A stretch of DNA of 64,000 bases. It comes from Puia dinghuensis. Its GTDB lineage: Bacteria > Bacteroidota > Bacteroidia > Chitinophagales > Chitinophagaceae. Under the pieces are notes generated by a model, which was not told the origin of the DNA, did not search any database, and was given only the letters and a program-made list of their open reading frames with translations. The translations under genes and the position numbers were made by a program. This document shows, piece by piece, positions 16,573-25,820 of this stretch. The stretch is from the NCBI RefSeq assembly GCF_014642875.1, contig NZ_BMJC01000004.1, forward strand, positions 482,070-546,069, written 5' to 3'. Each line of letters opens with the position of its first letter. Position 1 is the first letter of the stretch.

Positions 16573-17820
16573 ATGGCAAGCATCAATTTGATAGAAGCCT
16601 TCCAGGACTTCAAGGAAGCCGAAAATATCGACCGCCCTACTATGATGAAAGTAGTAGAGGACGTGTTCAAAACTTTGTTGCGGAAGAAATACGGAAGCGA
16701 CGAAAATTTTGACGTAATTGTGAATGCGGAAAAGGGCGACCTGGAGATCATGCGGCGCCGGACCATCGTTGAAGACGGGAACGTTAACGACCCCCTGGCG
16801 GAAATTGCCTATACCGATGCGAAAAAAGTTGAACCCGACTACGAAGTAGGTGAAGAGCTATATGAGGAAGTAGAGATCCTCGATTTCGGTCGCCGCGCCA
16901 TCCTGGCTGCCAAACAAACCCTGGCCAGCCGCATCGGCGATCTCAAAAAGAACGTCCTTGTAAAAAAATACAATGAAAGGATTGGCGAGATCGTCAGCGC
17001 CGAAGTCTACCAGGTGTGGAAAAAAGAGATCCTTCTCCTGGACGAGGAAGGCAGCGAACTGATCCTGCCTAAGTCGGAACAGATACCCCAGGATTACTTC
17101 AAGAAAGGCGAGAACATCAGGGCCGTTGTGAAGAAGGTCGAACTGAAGAACAATTCCCCGGTGATCATCCTTTCCAGGACCAGCCCCCTGTTCCTGTCTA
17201 AGCTGCTGGAAATAGAAGTACCCGAGATATTCGACGGCCTCATCGTGATCAAGAAGATCGTCCGCGAGCCGGGCGAAAGGGCAAAAGTGGCCGTGGAATC
17301 CTATGACGACCGGATAGACCCCGTAGGGGCCTGCGTCGGGATGAAGGGAAGCCGCATCCATGGCATCGTCCGTGAACTGAAGAATGAGAACATCGATGTC
17401 ATCAACTGGACCAACAACGTCCAGCTGCTGATCCAGCGCTCCCTGACCCCGTCCAAGATCACCAATATGGAGCTGGACGGCGAAAAGCTGCACGCAAATG
17501 TCTATCTGAAGCCCGACCAGGTGTCCCTGGCCATCGGCAGAAAAGGGGTAAATATCAAATTGGCCCAGGAATTGACCGGGTATACCATCGACGTATTCCG
17601 CGACAACGAGGGCGAACCCGAAGAATTCGATATCGATCTGGAAGAATTCAGTGATGAAATAGAAGGCTGGGTCATCGATGAACTCAAACGCATTGGTTGC
17701 GACACGGCCCGCAGCGTCCTCGACCTCACTTCGGATGAGCTGGAAAGAAGAACAGATCTCGAAAAGGAAACGATCGATGAGCTAAGAAGGGTGCTGAAAG
17801 AAGAGTTTGACAAAGGATAA
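16573..17820 (+). CDS. nusA: Transcription termination/antitermination factor NusA
   Basis: A 415-residue NusA. It has an N-terminal RNA-polymerase-binding domain (about 1-125), an S1 domain (about 130-200), KH1 and KH2 (about 230-345, including G-A-C-V-G-M-K-G-S-R-I and A-I-G-R-K-G-V-N-I-K), and a short acidic C-terminal helix-hairpin-helix tail. It lacks the duplicated acidic repeats of the E. coli protein, as is usual outside Proteobacteria. It binds nascent RNA and RNA polymerase and controls pausing, termination and rRNA antitermination. It lies in the normal operon order after rimP and is followed after 37 nt by infB. Confidence 0.94.
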   Translation: MASINLIEAFQDFKEAENIDRPTMMKVVEDVFKTLLRKKYGSDENFDVIVNAEKGDLEIMRRRTIVEDGNVNDPLAEIAYTDAKKVEPDYEVGEELYEEVEILDFGRRAILAAKQTLASRIGDLKKNVLVKKYNERIGEIVSAEVYQVWKKEILLLDEEGSELILPKSEQIPQDYFKKGENIRAVVKKVELKNNSPVIILSRTSPLFLSKLLEIEVPEIFDGLIVIKKIVREPGERAKVAVESYDDRIDPVGACVGMKGSRIHGIVRELKNENIDVINWTNNVQLLIQRSLTPSKITNMELDGEKLHANVYLKPDQVSLAIGRKGVNIKLAQELTGYTIDVFRDNEGEPEEFDIDLEEFSDEIEGWVIDELKRIGCDTARSVLDLTSDELERRTDLEKETIDELRRVLKEEFDKG

Positions 17821-17841
17821 CAGTTAAAGGGACAATAGTCC

Positions 17842-17849
17842 TATTTTTG
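17842..17849 (+). promoter_or_regulatory. Bacteroidota −7 element before infB
   Basis: An exact TAnnTTTG match (TATTTTTG) ends 8 nt before the infB ATG. No good −33 element is seen. It may provide extra infB transcription in addition to read-through from rimP-nusA. Confidence 0.4.
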
Positions 17850-17857
17850 AGGCAAAT

Positions 17858-20800
17858 ATGGCAGAAACAACAACATTACGCTTAATGGCTGCGGCCAAGG
17901 AGTTCAACATCGGGAAAGATACCCTGGTTGACTTCCTGGTGGGCAAAGGATTCAGCTCGGATGAGCTGAAGGGGAATGCCAAGCTGACGGACGAGATGTA
18001 TCGTTCGCTGCAGCAGGAATTCCAGGGAGACAAAGTCGCCAAAATAAAGAGCGACCAGATCGACCTGCCCAAAGGCAGCCTGGAGGCAAAAAAGAAAAAA
18101 GAAGAGGAGAGCACACCGTCGTCGCCGTTCAAGGACAAGCCCACGGTTGTAAAGAAACCGGCGAAAGAAGAGACCCCGCCACCTGTGGTGGAGGAAGCTC
18201 CTGTGGTGACGGCGCCTCCGGTGGTAGAACAACAGCCTGCCGCCAGCGTCGAAGAGCCGGAAGTGGTGAAGATTGAAGCGCCCGAACTGGAAGGTCCGAA
18301 GATCACGGGCAAGATCGATCTTTCGGCCATCGACTCGTCCACGCGGCCAAAGAAAGGCGCAAAGAAACAAGCCGAGAAAGAAACGGAAGAAAAACAGCCG
18401 GCTGAAAACATACAGGATGAAGTTGCCGACGAACCACAGGCGGTCGTAGAACAGCCTCAGCCGCCCGTCGCAGAAACCGTCGTTGCTGCAAAAGAAGCGG
18501 TACATGAAGAGCCCGTAGCTGAGACGATGGCCGAAGAAAGCGTACCCGAGGTACACGAAGAAGCAACGGCCGGTACGGATGAACCGGCAGCCCCGCCCGT
18601 CGTCGAGAATATAAAGGCGGAAAAACTGGAAGGCCCGAAGATCCTCGGAAAGATCGAGCTGCCGGTCAACCAGGATACCCGGCCCAAACAGCCTGCGGAA
18701 GAAAAACGCAAACGGAAAAGGATCCCCATCGAGAAGAAAGACCAGGGCGGCGGTGGAAGACCGGGAGGACCCGGCACCGGCGGCGGTCAGCATGGCGGCA
18801 ACCAGGGCGGTGGCAACCATCGTCCCCCGGGACAAGGCCGTATCCCGATTCAACGCAACGACCGGCGCGGTACCGGCGGCGGTCAGGGTCAAGGCCAGGG
18901 TCATGGCGGGCATGGTGGTCATGGTGGTCACGGCGGCGGAAATCGCCGGCCGGATCCCCGTCACGCACCCCGTGAAGCCAAAGAGATCGATAAAAAAGAA
19001 ATTCAGGAGAAGATCAGGCAGACGCAGGCCAAGCTTGCCGGCGCCGGTGGTCGTGGAAAGAGCCTGAAAGCAAAATATCGCCGCGCCAAACGCGAAGAAA
19101 TGGCCGAACAGGCCGGTGGTGACGATTTGATGGACAGCCGCCTGCAAGTGACGGAATTCATCAGCGTCAGCGAACTCGCCAACCTGATGGACGTCAGCTA
19201 CGCGGAAGTCATCGGCAAATGTATGAGCCTCGGCATGATGGTGTCCATCAACCAGCGCCTGGAAGCCGATGTCATCGAACTGGTGGCCGGAGAATTCGGG
19301 TATACCGTCGAGTTCATCGGCATTGATGACGCCGCCGAAATGGAGGAAGAAGAAGAGATCGACGATCCCGAAGATATGCTGCCCCGTTCTCCCGTCGTGA
19401 CCATCATGGGCCACGTCGACCACGGTAAGACCTCGCTGCTGGATTATATCCGCAGCGCCAACGTCGTGGCCGGTGAGGCCGGTGGCATCACCCAGCACAT
19501 CGGGGCCTACCAGGTTACCACTGCAACCGGCAAGAAGATCACCTTCCTCGATACACCGGGTCACGAAGCCTTTACGGCCATGCGCGCCCGTGGTGCAAAA
19601 GCGGCAGACGTCGCCGTTATCGTGGTGGCCGCGGATGACGCCGTGATGCCCCAGACAAAAGAAGCGATCTCCCACGCCCAGGCCGCCGGTCTGCCCATGG
19701 TATTCGCCATCAACAAGATCGATAAGGACGGAGCCAATCCCGAAAAGATAAAGGAACAACTGGCCGGCATGAATATCCTCGTGGAAGACTGGGGCGGAAA
19801 ATTCCAGTCCCAGGAGATATCGGCGAAGAAAGGATTGAATGTAGACCTATTGCTCGAAAAGATAGGGCTGGAAGCCGAATTGCTCGACCTGAAAGCCAAC
19901 CCCGATCGCGAAGCCTCCGGCAGCGTCATCGAAGCTTCCCTGGACAAGGGCCGCGGCTATGTAGCGACAGTCCTCGTACAGAGCGGCACCCTGCGGAACG
20001 GCGACCTCGTCGTTTCAGGACAGTACTTCGGTCGGGTGAAAGCCATGTTCAACGAACGCAACAAACGCATCGACGACGCTCCGCCCTCTTCACCCGTATT
20101 GCTCCTGGGTCTCAACGGAGCCCCGCAGGCCGGTGAAAAGTTCCGGGTATACGAAGATGAAAGCGAAGCCAAGGAAGTAGCCAACAAGCGCGCCCAGATC
20201 CTCCGCGAACAGGGTATCCGCACCAAGAAGCATATCACCCTGGATGAGATCGGCCGTCGTCTTGCCCTGGGCAACTTCAAAGAGCTTAACCTCATCATCA
20301 AAGGTGACGTGGATGGTTCGGTGGAAGCTCTCAGCGACTCGCTGCAGAAATTATCCACGGAAGAGATCGCGGTTCGCGTCGTACACAAGGCCGTGGGCGC
20401 CATCACCGAAAGTGACGTCCTGCTGGCTACCGCCTCCGACGCCGTCATCGTGGGCTTCAACGTCCGGCCTTCCTCCCAGGCTTCCCGCCTCGCGGAGAAC
20501 GAAGGCGTCGAACTCAAGACCTACTCCATCATCTATAACGCCATCGAAGAGGTCAAGAGCGCCATGGAAGGCCTGCTGGAACCCAAGGTCGTGGAAAAGA
20601 TCGTGGCCAATGTGGAAGTGCGCAACGTCTTCAAATTCGACAAGGCAACCGTTGCCGGTTGTTATGTGCTCGATGGGAAGATCTATCGCAACTCCAAGAT
20701 CCGCCTGGTTCGCGATGGTATCGTCATCTATCCCGTAGGGGAAGGCGCCACTGCCGAACTGGCTTCCCTCAAACGCTTCAAGGACGATGTGAAGGAAGTT

Positions 20801-20905
20801 CCTTCCAGTATGGAATGCGGTCTCACGATCAAGAACTACAACGACATTCGCGTCGGCGACATCGTAGAAGCATACGAAGAAGAAGAAGTAAAACGCACGC
20901 TGTAA
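17858..20905 (+). CDS. infB: Translation initiation factor IF-2
   Basis: A 1015-residue IF-2. The N-terminal IF2_N domain (about 1-60) is followed by a long disordered Pro/Glu/Ala/Val-rich region, a Gly-rich tract with repeated H-G-G (around 18901-18940), a second IF2_N domain (about 425-490), and the GTPase domain starting about 510 with [14 protein letters not shown] and N-K-I-D motifs. Domains II-IV complete the C-terminus. It places initiator tRNA on the 30S subunit and promotes subunit joining. The linker contains two copies of an L-E-G-P-K-I-x-G-K-I motif followed by T-R-P-K. The extra length over E. coli IF-2 (890) is all in this linker. Confidence 0.95.
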   Translation: MAETTTLRLMAAAKEFNIGKDTLVDFLVGKGFSSDELKGNAKLTDEMYRSLQQEFQGDKVAKIKSDQIDLPKGSLEAKKKKEEESTPSSPFKDKPTVVKKPAKEETPPPVVEEAPVVTAPPVVEQQPAASVEEPEVVKIEAPELEGPKITGKIDLSAIDSSTRPKKGAKKQAEKETEEKQPAENIQDEVADEPQAVVEQPQPPVAETVVAAKEAVHEEPVAETMAEESVPEVHEEATAGTDEPAAPPVVENIKAEKLEGPKILGKIELPVNQDTRPKQPAEEKRKRKRIPIEKKDQGGGGRPGGPGTGGGQHGGNQGGGNHRPPGQGRIPIQRNDRRGTGGGQGQGQGHGGHGGHGGHGGGNRRPDPRHAPREAKEIDKKEIQEKIRQTQAKLAGAGGRGKSLKAKYRRAKREEMAEQAGGDDLMDSRLQVTEFISVSELANLMDVSYAEVIGKCMSLGMMVSINQRLEADVIELVAGEFGYTVEFIGIDDAAEMEEEEEIDDPEDMLPRSPVVTIMGHVDHGKTSLLDYIRSANVVAGEAGGITQHIGAYQVTTATGKKITFLDTPGHEAFTAMRARGAKAADVAVIVVAADDAVMPQTKEAISHAQAAGLPMVFAINKIDKDGANPEKIKEQLAGMNILVEDWGGKFQSQEISAKKGLNVDLLLEKIGLEAELLDLKANPDREASGSVIEASLDKGRGYVATVLVQSGTLRNGDLVVSGQYFGRVKAMFNERNKRIDDAPPSSPVLLLGLNGAPQAGEKFRVYEDESEAKEVANKRAQILREQGIRTKKHITLDEIGRRLALGNFKELNLIIKGDVDGSVEALSDSLQKLSTEEIAVRVVHKAVGAITESDVLLATASDAVIVGFNVRPSSQASRLAENEGVELKTYSIIYNAIEEVKSAMEGLLEPKVVEKIVANVEVRNVFKFDKATVAGCYVLDGKIYRNSKIRLVRDGIVIYPVGEGATAELASLKRFKDDVKEVPSSMECGLTIKNYNDIRVGDIVEAYEEEEVKRTL

Positions 20906-20911
20906 TATTTT

Positions 20912-20941
20912 GTTAAATGCCCCCTTCCAGGGGTATTTAAC
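20912..20941 (+). terminator. Hairpin after infB
   Basis: A 12-bp stem with one G-U pair (20912-20923 with 20930-20941) and a 6-nt loop, beginning 6 nt after the infB stop. There is no T-run. It marks the end of the rimP-nusA-infB unit just before the promoter-like element of the next gene. Confidence 0.6.
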
Positions 20942-20954
20942 ATTCTATTGATCA

Positions 20955-20962
20955 TAAATTTG
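20955..20962 (+). promoter_or_regulatory. Bacteroidota −7 element before the SurA-like gene
   Basis: An exact TAnnTTTG match (TAAATTTG) ends only 4 nt before the ATG at 20967. Initiation from it would give a transcript starting at the start codon. No clear −33 box. Confidence 0.45.
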
Positions 20963-20966
20963 ACTC

Positions 20967-22346
20967 ATGTTGAAGAAACTCGCCATACCCGCCCTATTTC
21001 TTTTCATGGCATCGGCCGGCTTCGCCCAGGAAAAAGTAGTAGCGGATAAGATCGCCGGCATCGTCGGCGACAAGATCATCCTGAAATCCGAGCTGGCTAC
21101 GGCTATCGCCGACATGATCCGCAACAACGGAGGACAGGAGGTCAAAGGGGTAGACGAGTGTACCATCCTGGATAATATGCTGATACAGAAAGCGCTGGTG
21201 TTACAGGCGGAGAAAGACTCCCTGCCCGTCACCGACGAAGAAGTAGAGGCCGAGGTAGATCAGAAGATCAGGTATTTTATCCAGCTCTATGGTGGTAAGG
21301 ATGCTTTTGAACAGATCGCGCAGCGTACCGTATACCAGGCCAAGATGGATTTCATGCAACCTATCCGCGAACAGCGGCTCGCGGAAGCTATGCGCAGAAA
21401 GGTCGTCCAGGATGTTACGGTTACGCCTACTGAAGTAAAAGAATATTTCGACAAGATACCCGCAGACAAACGTATCTTCTACGAATCCGAAATGCAGCTG
21501 GATCAGGTCATCATCTATCCAAAGGCAAGCCGCGACATCGAACAACTGGCTATTGCCGACCTCAACGAATACAAGAAACAGATAGAGTCCGGCCAGCGGA
21601 CATTCGAGTCGCTTGCCCGCCTGTATTCGGATGATCCCGGAACAAAGGAAAAAGGTGGCACCATCGAACTAAGCCGCTCGGACAACAAAACCTTCGACCC
21701 CGTCTTCTTCTCCACCGCCTTCCGGCTCAAAGAAGGCCAGGTGTCCCCCGTCGTAAAAAGCAAATTCGGCTATCACATCATCCAGATGGTAAGCCGCAAC
21801 GGCGATGACGCTGTGGTAAGACATATCCTGCGGATCCCGCAGATCACCCAGGCGGAGATAGACGAGACGACCAAGCAGCTGGATACCATCCGCACTGCCC
21901 TCGTCAATGGCCAGATCCAGTTTGGCCAGGCTATAGCCCTATATGGCGACGAATCTCAGAAATCCACTGCGGGGCAGGTGATGAACCCCAGGACAGGCAG
22001 CACCTTCCTGACTATCTCCGATATGGACAAGGACATGGTTCTTCTGTTGAAAGACGCCAACCTCAAACCCGGCGAAGTTTCCAAACCTCATGTCTTTAGC
22101 GACGACCGCAATAAGAAAGGTGTCCGCATCGTAAAAATGCTCTCCAAATCAGAGCCCCACCGGGAGAACTTACGGGACGATTACGACCGCATTGCCGCCA
22201 GGGCGCTGGAACAGAAGCGTTCGGCTGCGCTCGAAAAATGGTTCCTGTCGAAAATCCCCACCTTTTACATCATGATCGACGGTGAATACCGCAGTTGCCC
22301 TAACCTCGCTAAGTGGGAGATCGGTCCAGCCACTGCAGGTAATTAA
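20967..22346 (+). CDS. surA: SurA-like periplasmic peptidyl-prolyl isomerase
   Basis: A 459-residue exported chaperone with a signal peptide ending G-F-A-Q. It contains a SurA-type N-terminal helical domain (about 22-170), a parvulin (PPIC) domain with the L-K-E-G-Q-V-S-P-V-V-K-S-K-F-G-Y-H-I-I pattern (about 175-270), and a second, weaker parvulin-like region (about 280-390) before a C-terminal helix. This matches SurA architecture. SurA escorts unfolded outer-membrane proteins across the periplasm to the BAM complex. Another multi-parvulin protein lies at 43297-45243, so the genome has at least two. The symbol follows architecture; strict orthology is not proven. Confidence 0.8.
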   Translation: MLKKLAIPALFLFMASAGFAQEKVVADKIAGIVGDKIILKSELATAIADMIRNNGGQEVKGVDECTILDNMLIQKALVLQAEKDSLPVTDEEVEAEVDQKIRYFIQLYGGKDAFEQIAQRTVYQAKMDFMQPIREQRLAEAMRRKVVQDVTVTPTEVKEYFDKIPADKRIFYESEMQLDQVIIYPKASRDIEQLAIADLNEYKKQIESGQRTFESLARLYSDDPGTKEKGGTIELSRSDNKTFDPVFFSTAFRLKEGQVSPVVKSKFGYHIIQMVSRNGDDAVVRHILRIPQITQAEIDETTKQLDTIRTALVNGQIQFGQAIALYGDESQKSTAGQVMNPRTGSTFLTISDMDKDMVLLLKDANLKPGEVSKPHVFSDDRNKKGVRIVKMLSKSEPHRENLRDDYDRIAARALEQKRSAALEKWFLSKIPTFYIMIDGEYRSCPNLAKWEIGPATAGN

Positions 22347-22371
22347 TTTATATATTTACACTTAGTGGTGT

Positions 22372-22391
22372 CGAAATAACACTTTATTTCG
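22372..22391. terminator. AT-rich hairpin between SurA-like and kinase genes
   Basis: A perfect 8-bp stem (22372-22379 with 22384-22391) and a 4-nt loop, located 25 nt after the SurA-like stop. There is no T-run, so it may be a weak terminator or a regulatory site in the kinase leader. Confidence 0.4.
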
Positions 22392-22443
22392 TAGGCCATA
22401 CGGGCTTCTTTAGTAATTTGATAGCTCAATTCTTTTCTTTTGT

Positions 22444-24762
22444 ATGCTAAGTAGTGCCCAAAAGTCCGTGCCTACGACAAAGCAGTTTAGACAACCTTAT
22501 TTTATGGATATAGCTCCCGATGGGGTCGTTTTATCCACCTGCGCCCGCTTTGCCGCACTACTAAAGAAAAGAAATATTCATAATTTTTTAGGGACAAGCC
22601 TGTTAGATGTTTTTCCCCGCCTGGGAAAAACGGACACCCCCCTTACACCCGGCCTGTTCAGACAAGGCCTTCCCGGCACAATCGATCTTCGCGTGCAGGG
22701 ACCGGGCTCAAAATGCTTTATCATCCGCTGGATACCCACTCCCCGGTATACCCCTGCTGCCGGCGGCTGGCAGTTGACGGGCTTGAAGATCTTAGCCAAG
22801 GCATTCTCCGAATCCACCGATCGCCGCCACACTTTTCCGGAAATGGAGCCTTCCCTGCCGGAATCCGCCGCCAACCTCATCAAACAGGTTTCCGACATCA
22901 TCGTAACGACAGACCTCGAAGACCGGATAATTTACTGGAATAATGCGGCCGAGAAGTTCTACAACATCCCTTCTCATATGGCTATAGGCCAATCCCTCCG
23001 GCAACTCGTACATTACGATTATTTAGATACGACGGAAGACGAGGCCTATAAGACGCTCCGGGAAAAAGGAATCTGGGAAGGAGAGGCATCATATGTTTCC
23101 AGTGCCGGAAAAAAATCGTATCTTATTTGCTCTATTCGTTATGTTCGGGACAGCAACCGCAGGATTACGGGTATTATGGCTCTCAACAGAGACATCACGG
23201 AAGTAAAATTGGTACAGCAGGACCAGCAACGTGCCGAAATGCAGCTGCGGCATTACTCGGAACAGATTGCCGGCATCCTGGAAAGTATAACGGATGGCTT
23301 TTTTGTATTGGATCAACATTTCCGGGTGACGCTATGGAATCGTGAAGCAGAAAGAATAACCCGGCTTTCCGCCGCAGAGATCCTCGGGGAATCCATCTGG
23401 GATAAGCTCCCCGAATTAATCGGTACTGACACCTGGCAGTCCTTTCACAAGGCTTTCAAAAAGAAGATGACGGTCACATTCGAACAATACTATGAGCGTA
23501 CAGACCGGTGGCTCGAAATGAGCCTCTATCCTTCCGACCAGGGAGTGTTTGCTTATTTCAAAGAAGTGACGCTGCGCAAAAAGCAGGAGGCGCTGCTGGC
23601 CCTCGAGAAGAAAGTGCTCGAACTGAATACGGCCAAGCGGATGAACCTTCGCGCCCTGCTGAATTATTTCCTGAAAGGTATCCAGAAGATATTCCCCGGC
23701 ATGTACTGCTGTGTGCTTACACTCGATGAAGACAACCTGAGCGTAAGGCTGCTCTCCGCCCCGGGCCTGCCCGCGGTTTACGCCCACGCCATCGATGGTC
23801 TGCCCATCGGACCAAAAGCCGGCAGCTCGGGCACCGCCATGTACCGGAAAGAATCCGTCATCGTACCGGACATCGCCACCGATCCGCTGTGGGAAGAGCA
23901 TCGCGATCTGACGCTGCAGTTCGGCCTGCGTGCCTGCTGGTCCATCCCCGTCATCAATGGCCGGGATGAGGTGCTGGCGGCTTTTGCCGTTTACTACACC
24001 ACGGTGAAATCCCCAACCGAGGCCGAAATGGATACCTTCGAGCGGATCGCCAACCTCGTCGCCATCATCATAGAGAGCTGGAAGGCGGAAGAGATGGAAG
24101 AAAAGCTGCTGAAGCAAGAACTCAACAAGCAAAAACTCATCGCCCAGGCCATAGTAGACGCGCAGGAAAAGGAAAGAGCAGAGATCGGAAAGGAATTGCA
24201 CGACAACATCAACCAGATACTTTCTACGACAAAGCTCTATCTCGAACTGGCCAAAAATGATAATAAAGAGCGGATGAGTCTTATCAATCGTAGTGCCGGT
24301 AATATTCACAACGCCATCCACGAGATCAGGAATATCTCCCGGTCGCTGGTTCCGGCCAGTATCGGTGACCTCGGTCTCCAGGATTCCGTTGCCGACTTAG
24401 TAGAGAGTATTCGTACCACAAAAGCCATCCACGTCGAGTTTTATCCTGCCGGGAATTTCGACGAGCGGATAAATGATAAGGCCAAGCTGATGCTGTTTCG
24501 CATCATCCAAGAGCAGGTGAACAATGTGCTGAAGCATTCCGGGGCACGCAATCTTATCATCGAATTGATGCTGGAGGACGCAGAAAACCGGATAGAGCTA
24601 AGCATCACCGACGATGGAAAAGGATTCGACCCCGGGAAGGCCGGGAAAAAGGGCCTGGGGTTATCCAATATCATGAGCCGGGCAGACCTTTTCGGAGGTA
24701 CAGTCACCATCCAGTCCGCACCGGGCCGTGGCTGTAAATTAAGAGTGCAAGTACCTGCCTAG
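22444..24762 (+). CDS. PAS/GAF sensor histidine kinase (HisKA_3 type)
   Basis: A 772-residue cytoplasmic kinase without membrane spans. It has a divergent PAS-like N-terminus (about 15-120), PAS (about 145-255, with the W-N-N-A-A-E-K-F motif), a second PAS (about 275-385, W-N-R-E-A-E-R-I), GAF (about 400-555), a HisKA_3 dimerisation helix with the phosphoacceptor His586 in E-L-H-D-N, and a HATPase_c domain with D-D-G-K-G-F-D and G-L-G-L-S-N-I. This NarX/DegS-like class pairs with LuxR-type response regulators, and one follows 116 nt downstream and another 3 kb further. The signal is probably intracellular (redox, gas or small ligand); PAS cofactor cannot be told from sequence. Confidence 0.88.
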   Translation: MLSSAQKSVPTTKQFRQPYFMDIAPDGVVLSTCARFAALLKKRNIHNFLGTSLLDVFPRLGKTDTPLTPGLFRQGLPGTIDLRVQGPGSKCFIIRWIPTPRYTPAAGGWQLTGLKILAKAFSESTDRRHTFPEMEPSLPESAANLIKQVSDIIVTTDLEDRIIYWNNAAEKFYNIPSHMAIGQSLRQLVHYDYLDTTEDEAYKTLREKGIWEGEASYVSSAGKKSYLICSIRYVRDSNRRITGIMALNRDITEVKLVQQDQQRAEMQLRHYSEQIAGILESITDGFFVLDQHFRVTLWNREAERITRLSAAEILGESIWDKLPELIGTDTWQSFHKAFKKKMTVTFEQYYERTDRWLEMSLYPSDQGVFAYFKEVTLRKKQEALLALEKKVLELNTAKRMNLRALLNYFLKGIQKIFPGMYCCVLTLDEDNLSVRLLSAPGLPAVYAHAIDGLPIGPKAGSSGTAMYRKESVIVPDIATDPLWEEHRDLTLQFGLRACWSIPVINGRDEVLAAFAVYYTTVKSPTEAEMDTFERIANLVAIIIESWKAEEMEEKLLKQELNKQKLIAQAIVDAQEKERAEIGKELHDNINQILSTTKLYLELAKNDNKERMSLINRSAGNIHNAIHEIRNISRSLVPASIGDLGLQDSVADLVESIRTTKAIHVEFYPAGNFDERINDKAKLMLFRIIQEQVNNVLKHSGARNLIIELMLEDAENRIELSITDDGKGFDPGKAGKKGLGLSNIMSRADLFGGTVTIQSAPGRGCKLRVQVPA

Positions 24763-24779
24763 CGGACCACGGGTCCGCT
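24761..24779 (+). terminator. Hairpin overlapping kinase stop codon
   Basis: A perfect 8-bp stem (24761-24768 with 24772-24779) with a 3-nt loop. The 5' arm includes the last two bases of the TAG stop. No T-run. It probably separates kinase and regulator expression or stabilises the message. Confidence 0.45.
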
Positions 24780-24878
24780 GGCCGAAGGCCCATCATTAGC
24801 CGTGCACCGGGGATGGGTTATTTTCGGAGACAAACCATACCCGGTGCTTAATATAAAACAATCTTAAAACAATCCTAT

Positions 24879-25520
24879 ATGAGTAAGATCAATATCTTAA
24901 TTGCCGATGACCACAAGCTGATCAGGGAGACCTGGAGTTACATCCTCAACAGCGATGCACGATTCCAGGTTATAGCGGAGTGTGGAGACGCACAGGAGGC
25001 AGTGGAGTTGGCAAAGACCAAAAGACCACACGTCGTCCTTATGGATATCAATATGACTCCCTTTTCCGGTCTCGAAGCAACCCAGCGTATCCGGAAGATC
25101 TCTCCCGGCTCTAAAGTCATCGGCGTATCCATGCACTCTCAGCCTGCCTATGCAAAGAAAATGCTCCAGATGGGCGCCCGCGGCTATGTTACCAAGAACT
25201 CTTCCAAGGAAGAAATGATAAAAGCCATTCTCGAGGTGAACCATGGCAATAAGTACATCTGTGATGAGATAAAGAATATCATCTCCGAACAACTGTTGGA
25301 TGAAAAGGAAGATTCCCCGAATATCAATGCATTGACGGAGAGAGAAATGCAGATTATCAACTTCATCAAGGAAGGACTTTCTTCGAAAGAGATCGCTACC
25401 AGCCTCAACATTTCCTTAAAGACCGTGGAAGTGCACCGGCACAATATCCTGAAGAAGCTGAAATTGAAGAATTCGGCTTCGCTGGTCAATTTTATCAACA
25501 CCAACGCTACATATATCTAG
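24879..25520 (+). CDS. LuxR/NarL-type response regulator (copy 1)
   Basis: A 213-residue two-domain regulator. The receiver domain (1-125) has the acidic pair Asp10/Asp11, phosphoacceptor Asp56 in V-V-L-M-D-I-N-M, and the conserved Lys in V-T-K-N-S. The C-terminal helix-turn-helix (about 150-210) contains L-T-E-R-E-M-Q and the recognition helix S-L-K-T-V-E-V-H-R-H-N-I. It is the likely partner of the kinase immediately upstream. It is strikingly similar to the regulator at 27839-28480: the H-S-Q-P-A-Y-A-K-K-M-L stretch and nearly the whole DNA-binding helix are identical, so the two may bind overlapping sites. Target genes are not evident. Confidence 0.9.
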   Translation: MSKINILIADDHKLIRETWSYILNSDARFQVIAECGDAQEAVELAKTKRPHVVLMDINMTPFSGLEATQRIRKISPGSKVIGVSMHSQPAYAKKMLQMGARGYVTKNSSKEEMIKAILEVNHGNKYICDEIKNIISEQLLDEKEDSPNINALTEREMQIINFIKEGLSSKEIATSLNISLKTVEVHRHNILKKLKLKNSASLVNFINTNATYI

Positions 25521-25700
25521 AATTTCGTAGCCGAAAACCCTTATAACCCATTGATTTTTCTCTTATTGTGGGTAAATCAGTCCACTTTTTCTTCCACTAT
25601 CCGGGACTTTAACGCATTTTTACAGCGAAACCACATCCTATGAATGGCCAGGGATTACGGTTCCTGAAAAAAGAGTGTTCAAATTTCCTGTTGTACACCG

Positions 25701-25732
25701 CCCCCAATCCTGTGAAGACTGGGGGTTTTTTT
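25701..25732 (+). terminator. Intrinsic terminator between regulator and purF
   Basis: A hairpin with a C5-A / T-G5 outer stem (25701-25706 with 25720-25725) is followed directly by seven T (25726-25732). It is a standard Rho-independent terminator, about 180 nt after the regulator gene. The rest of the 300-nt space 25521-25820 shows no convincing gene; a 47-codon open frame at 25640 runs through the terminator and is probably chance. Confidence 0.8.
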
Positions 25733-25796
25733 GCCTCCTGCCCACAGTCCTCTATCCCACCTTCTGCTTTTCTTTTTCTTTAACAGAATAAGTTGG

Positions 25797-25804
25797 TAAC
25801 TTTG
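25797..25804 (+). promoter_or_regulatory. purF promoter −7 element
   Basis: An exact TAnnTTTG match (TAACTTTG) 16 nt before the purF ATG. The region where a −33 box would be is T-rich without a clear TTG. No purine riboswitch fold is apparent. Confidence 0.55.
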
Positions 25805-25820
25805 CGGTTCATTTTACACG

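Noticed and set aside
18880-18960. Short tandem repeat or CRISPR-like array in infB
   Set aside because: The repeats encode the H-G-G tract of the IF-2 linker in frame. There are no spacers.
17882-19759. A 625-codon open frame on the minus strand opposite infB
   Set aside because: Antisense to IF-2; Phe/Arg/His-rich low-complexity translation without domains.
25640-25783. Possible 47-codon gene between the regulator and purF
   Set aside because: It reads through the intrinsic terminator at 25701-25732, and the translation has no features. Chance open frame.
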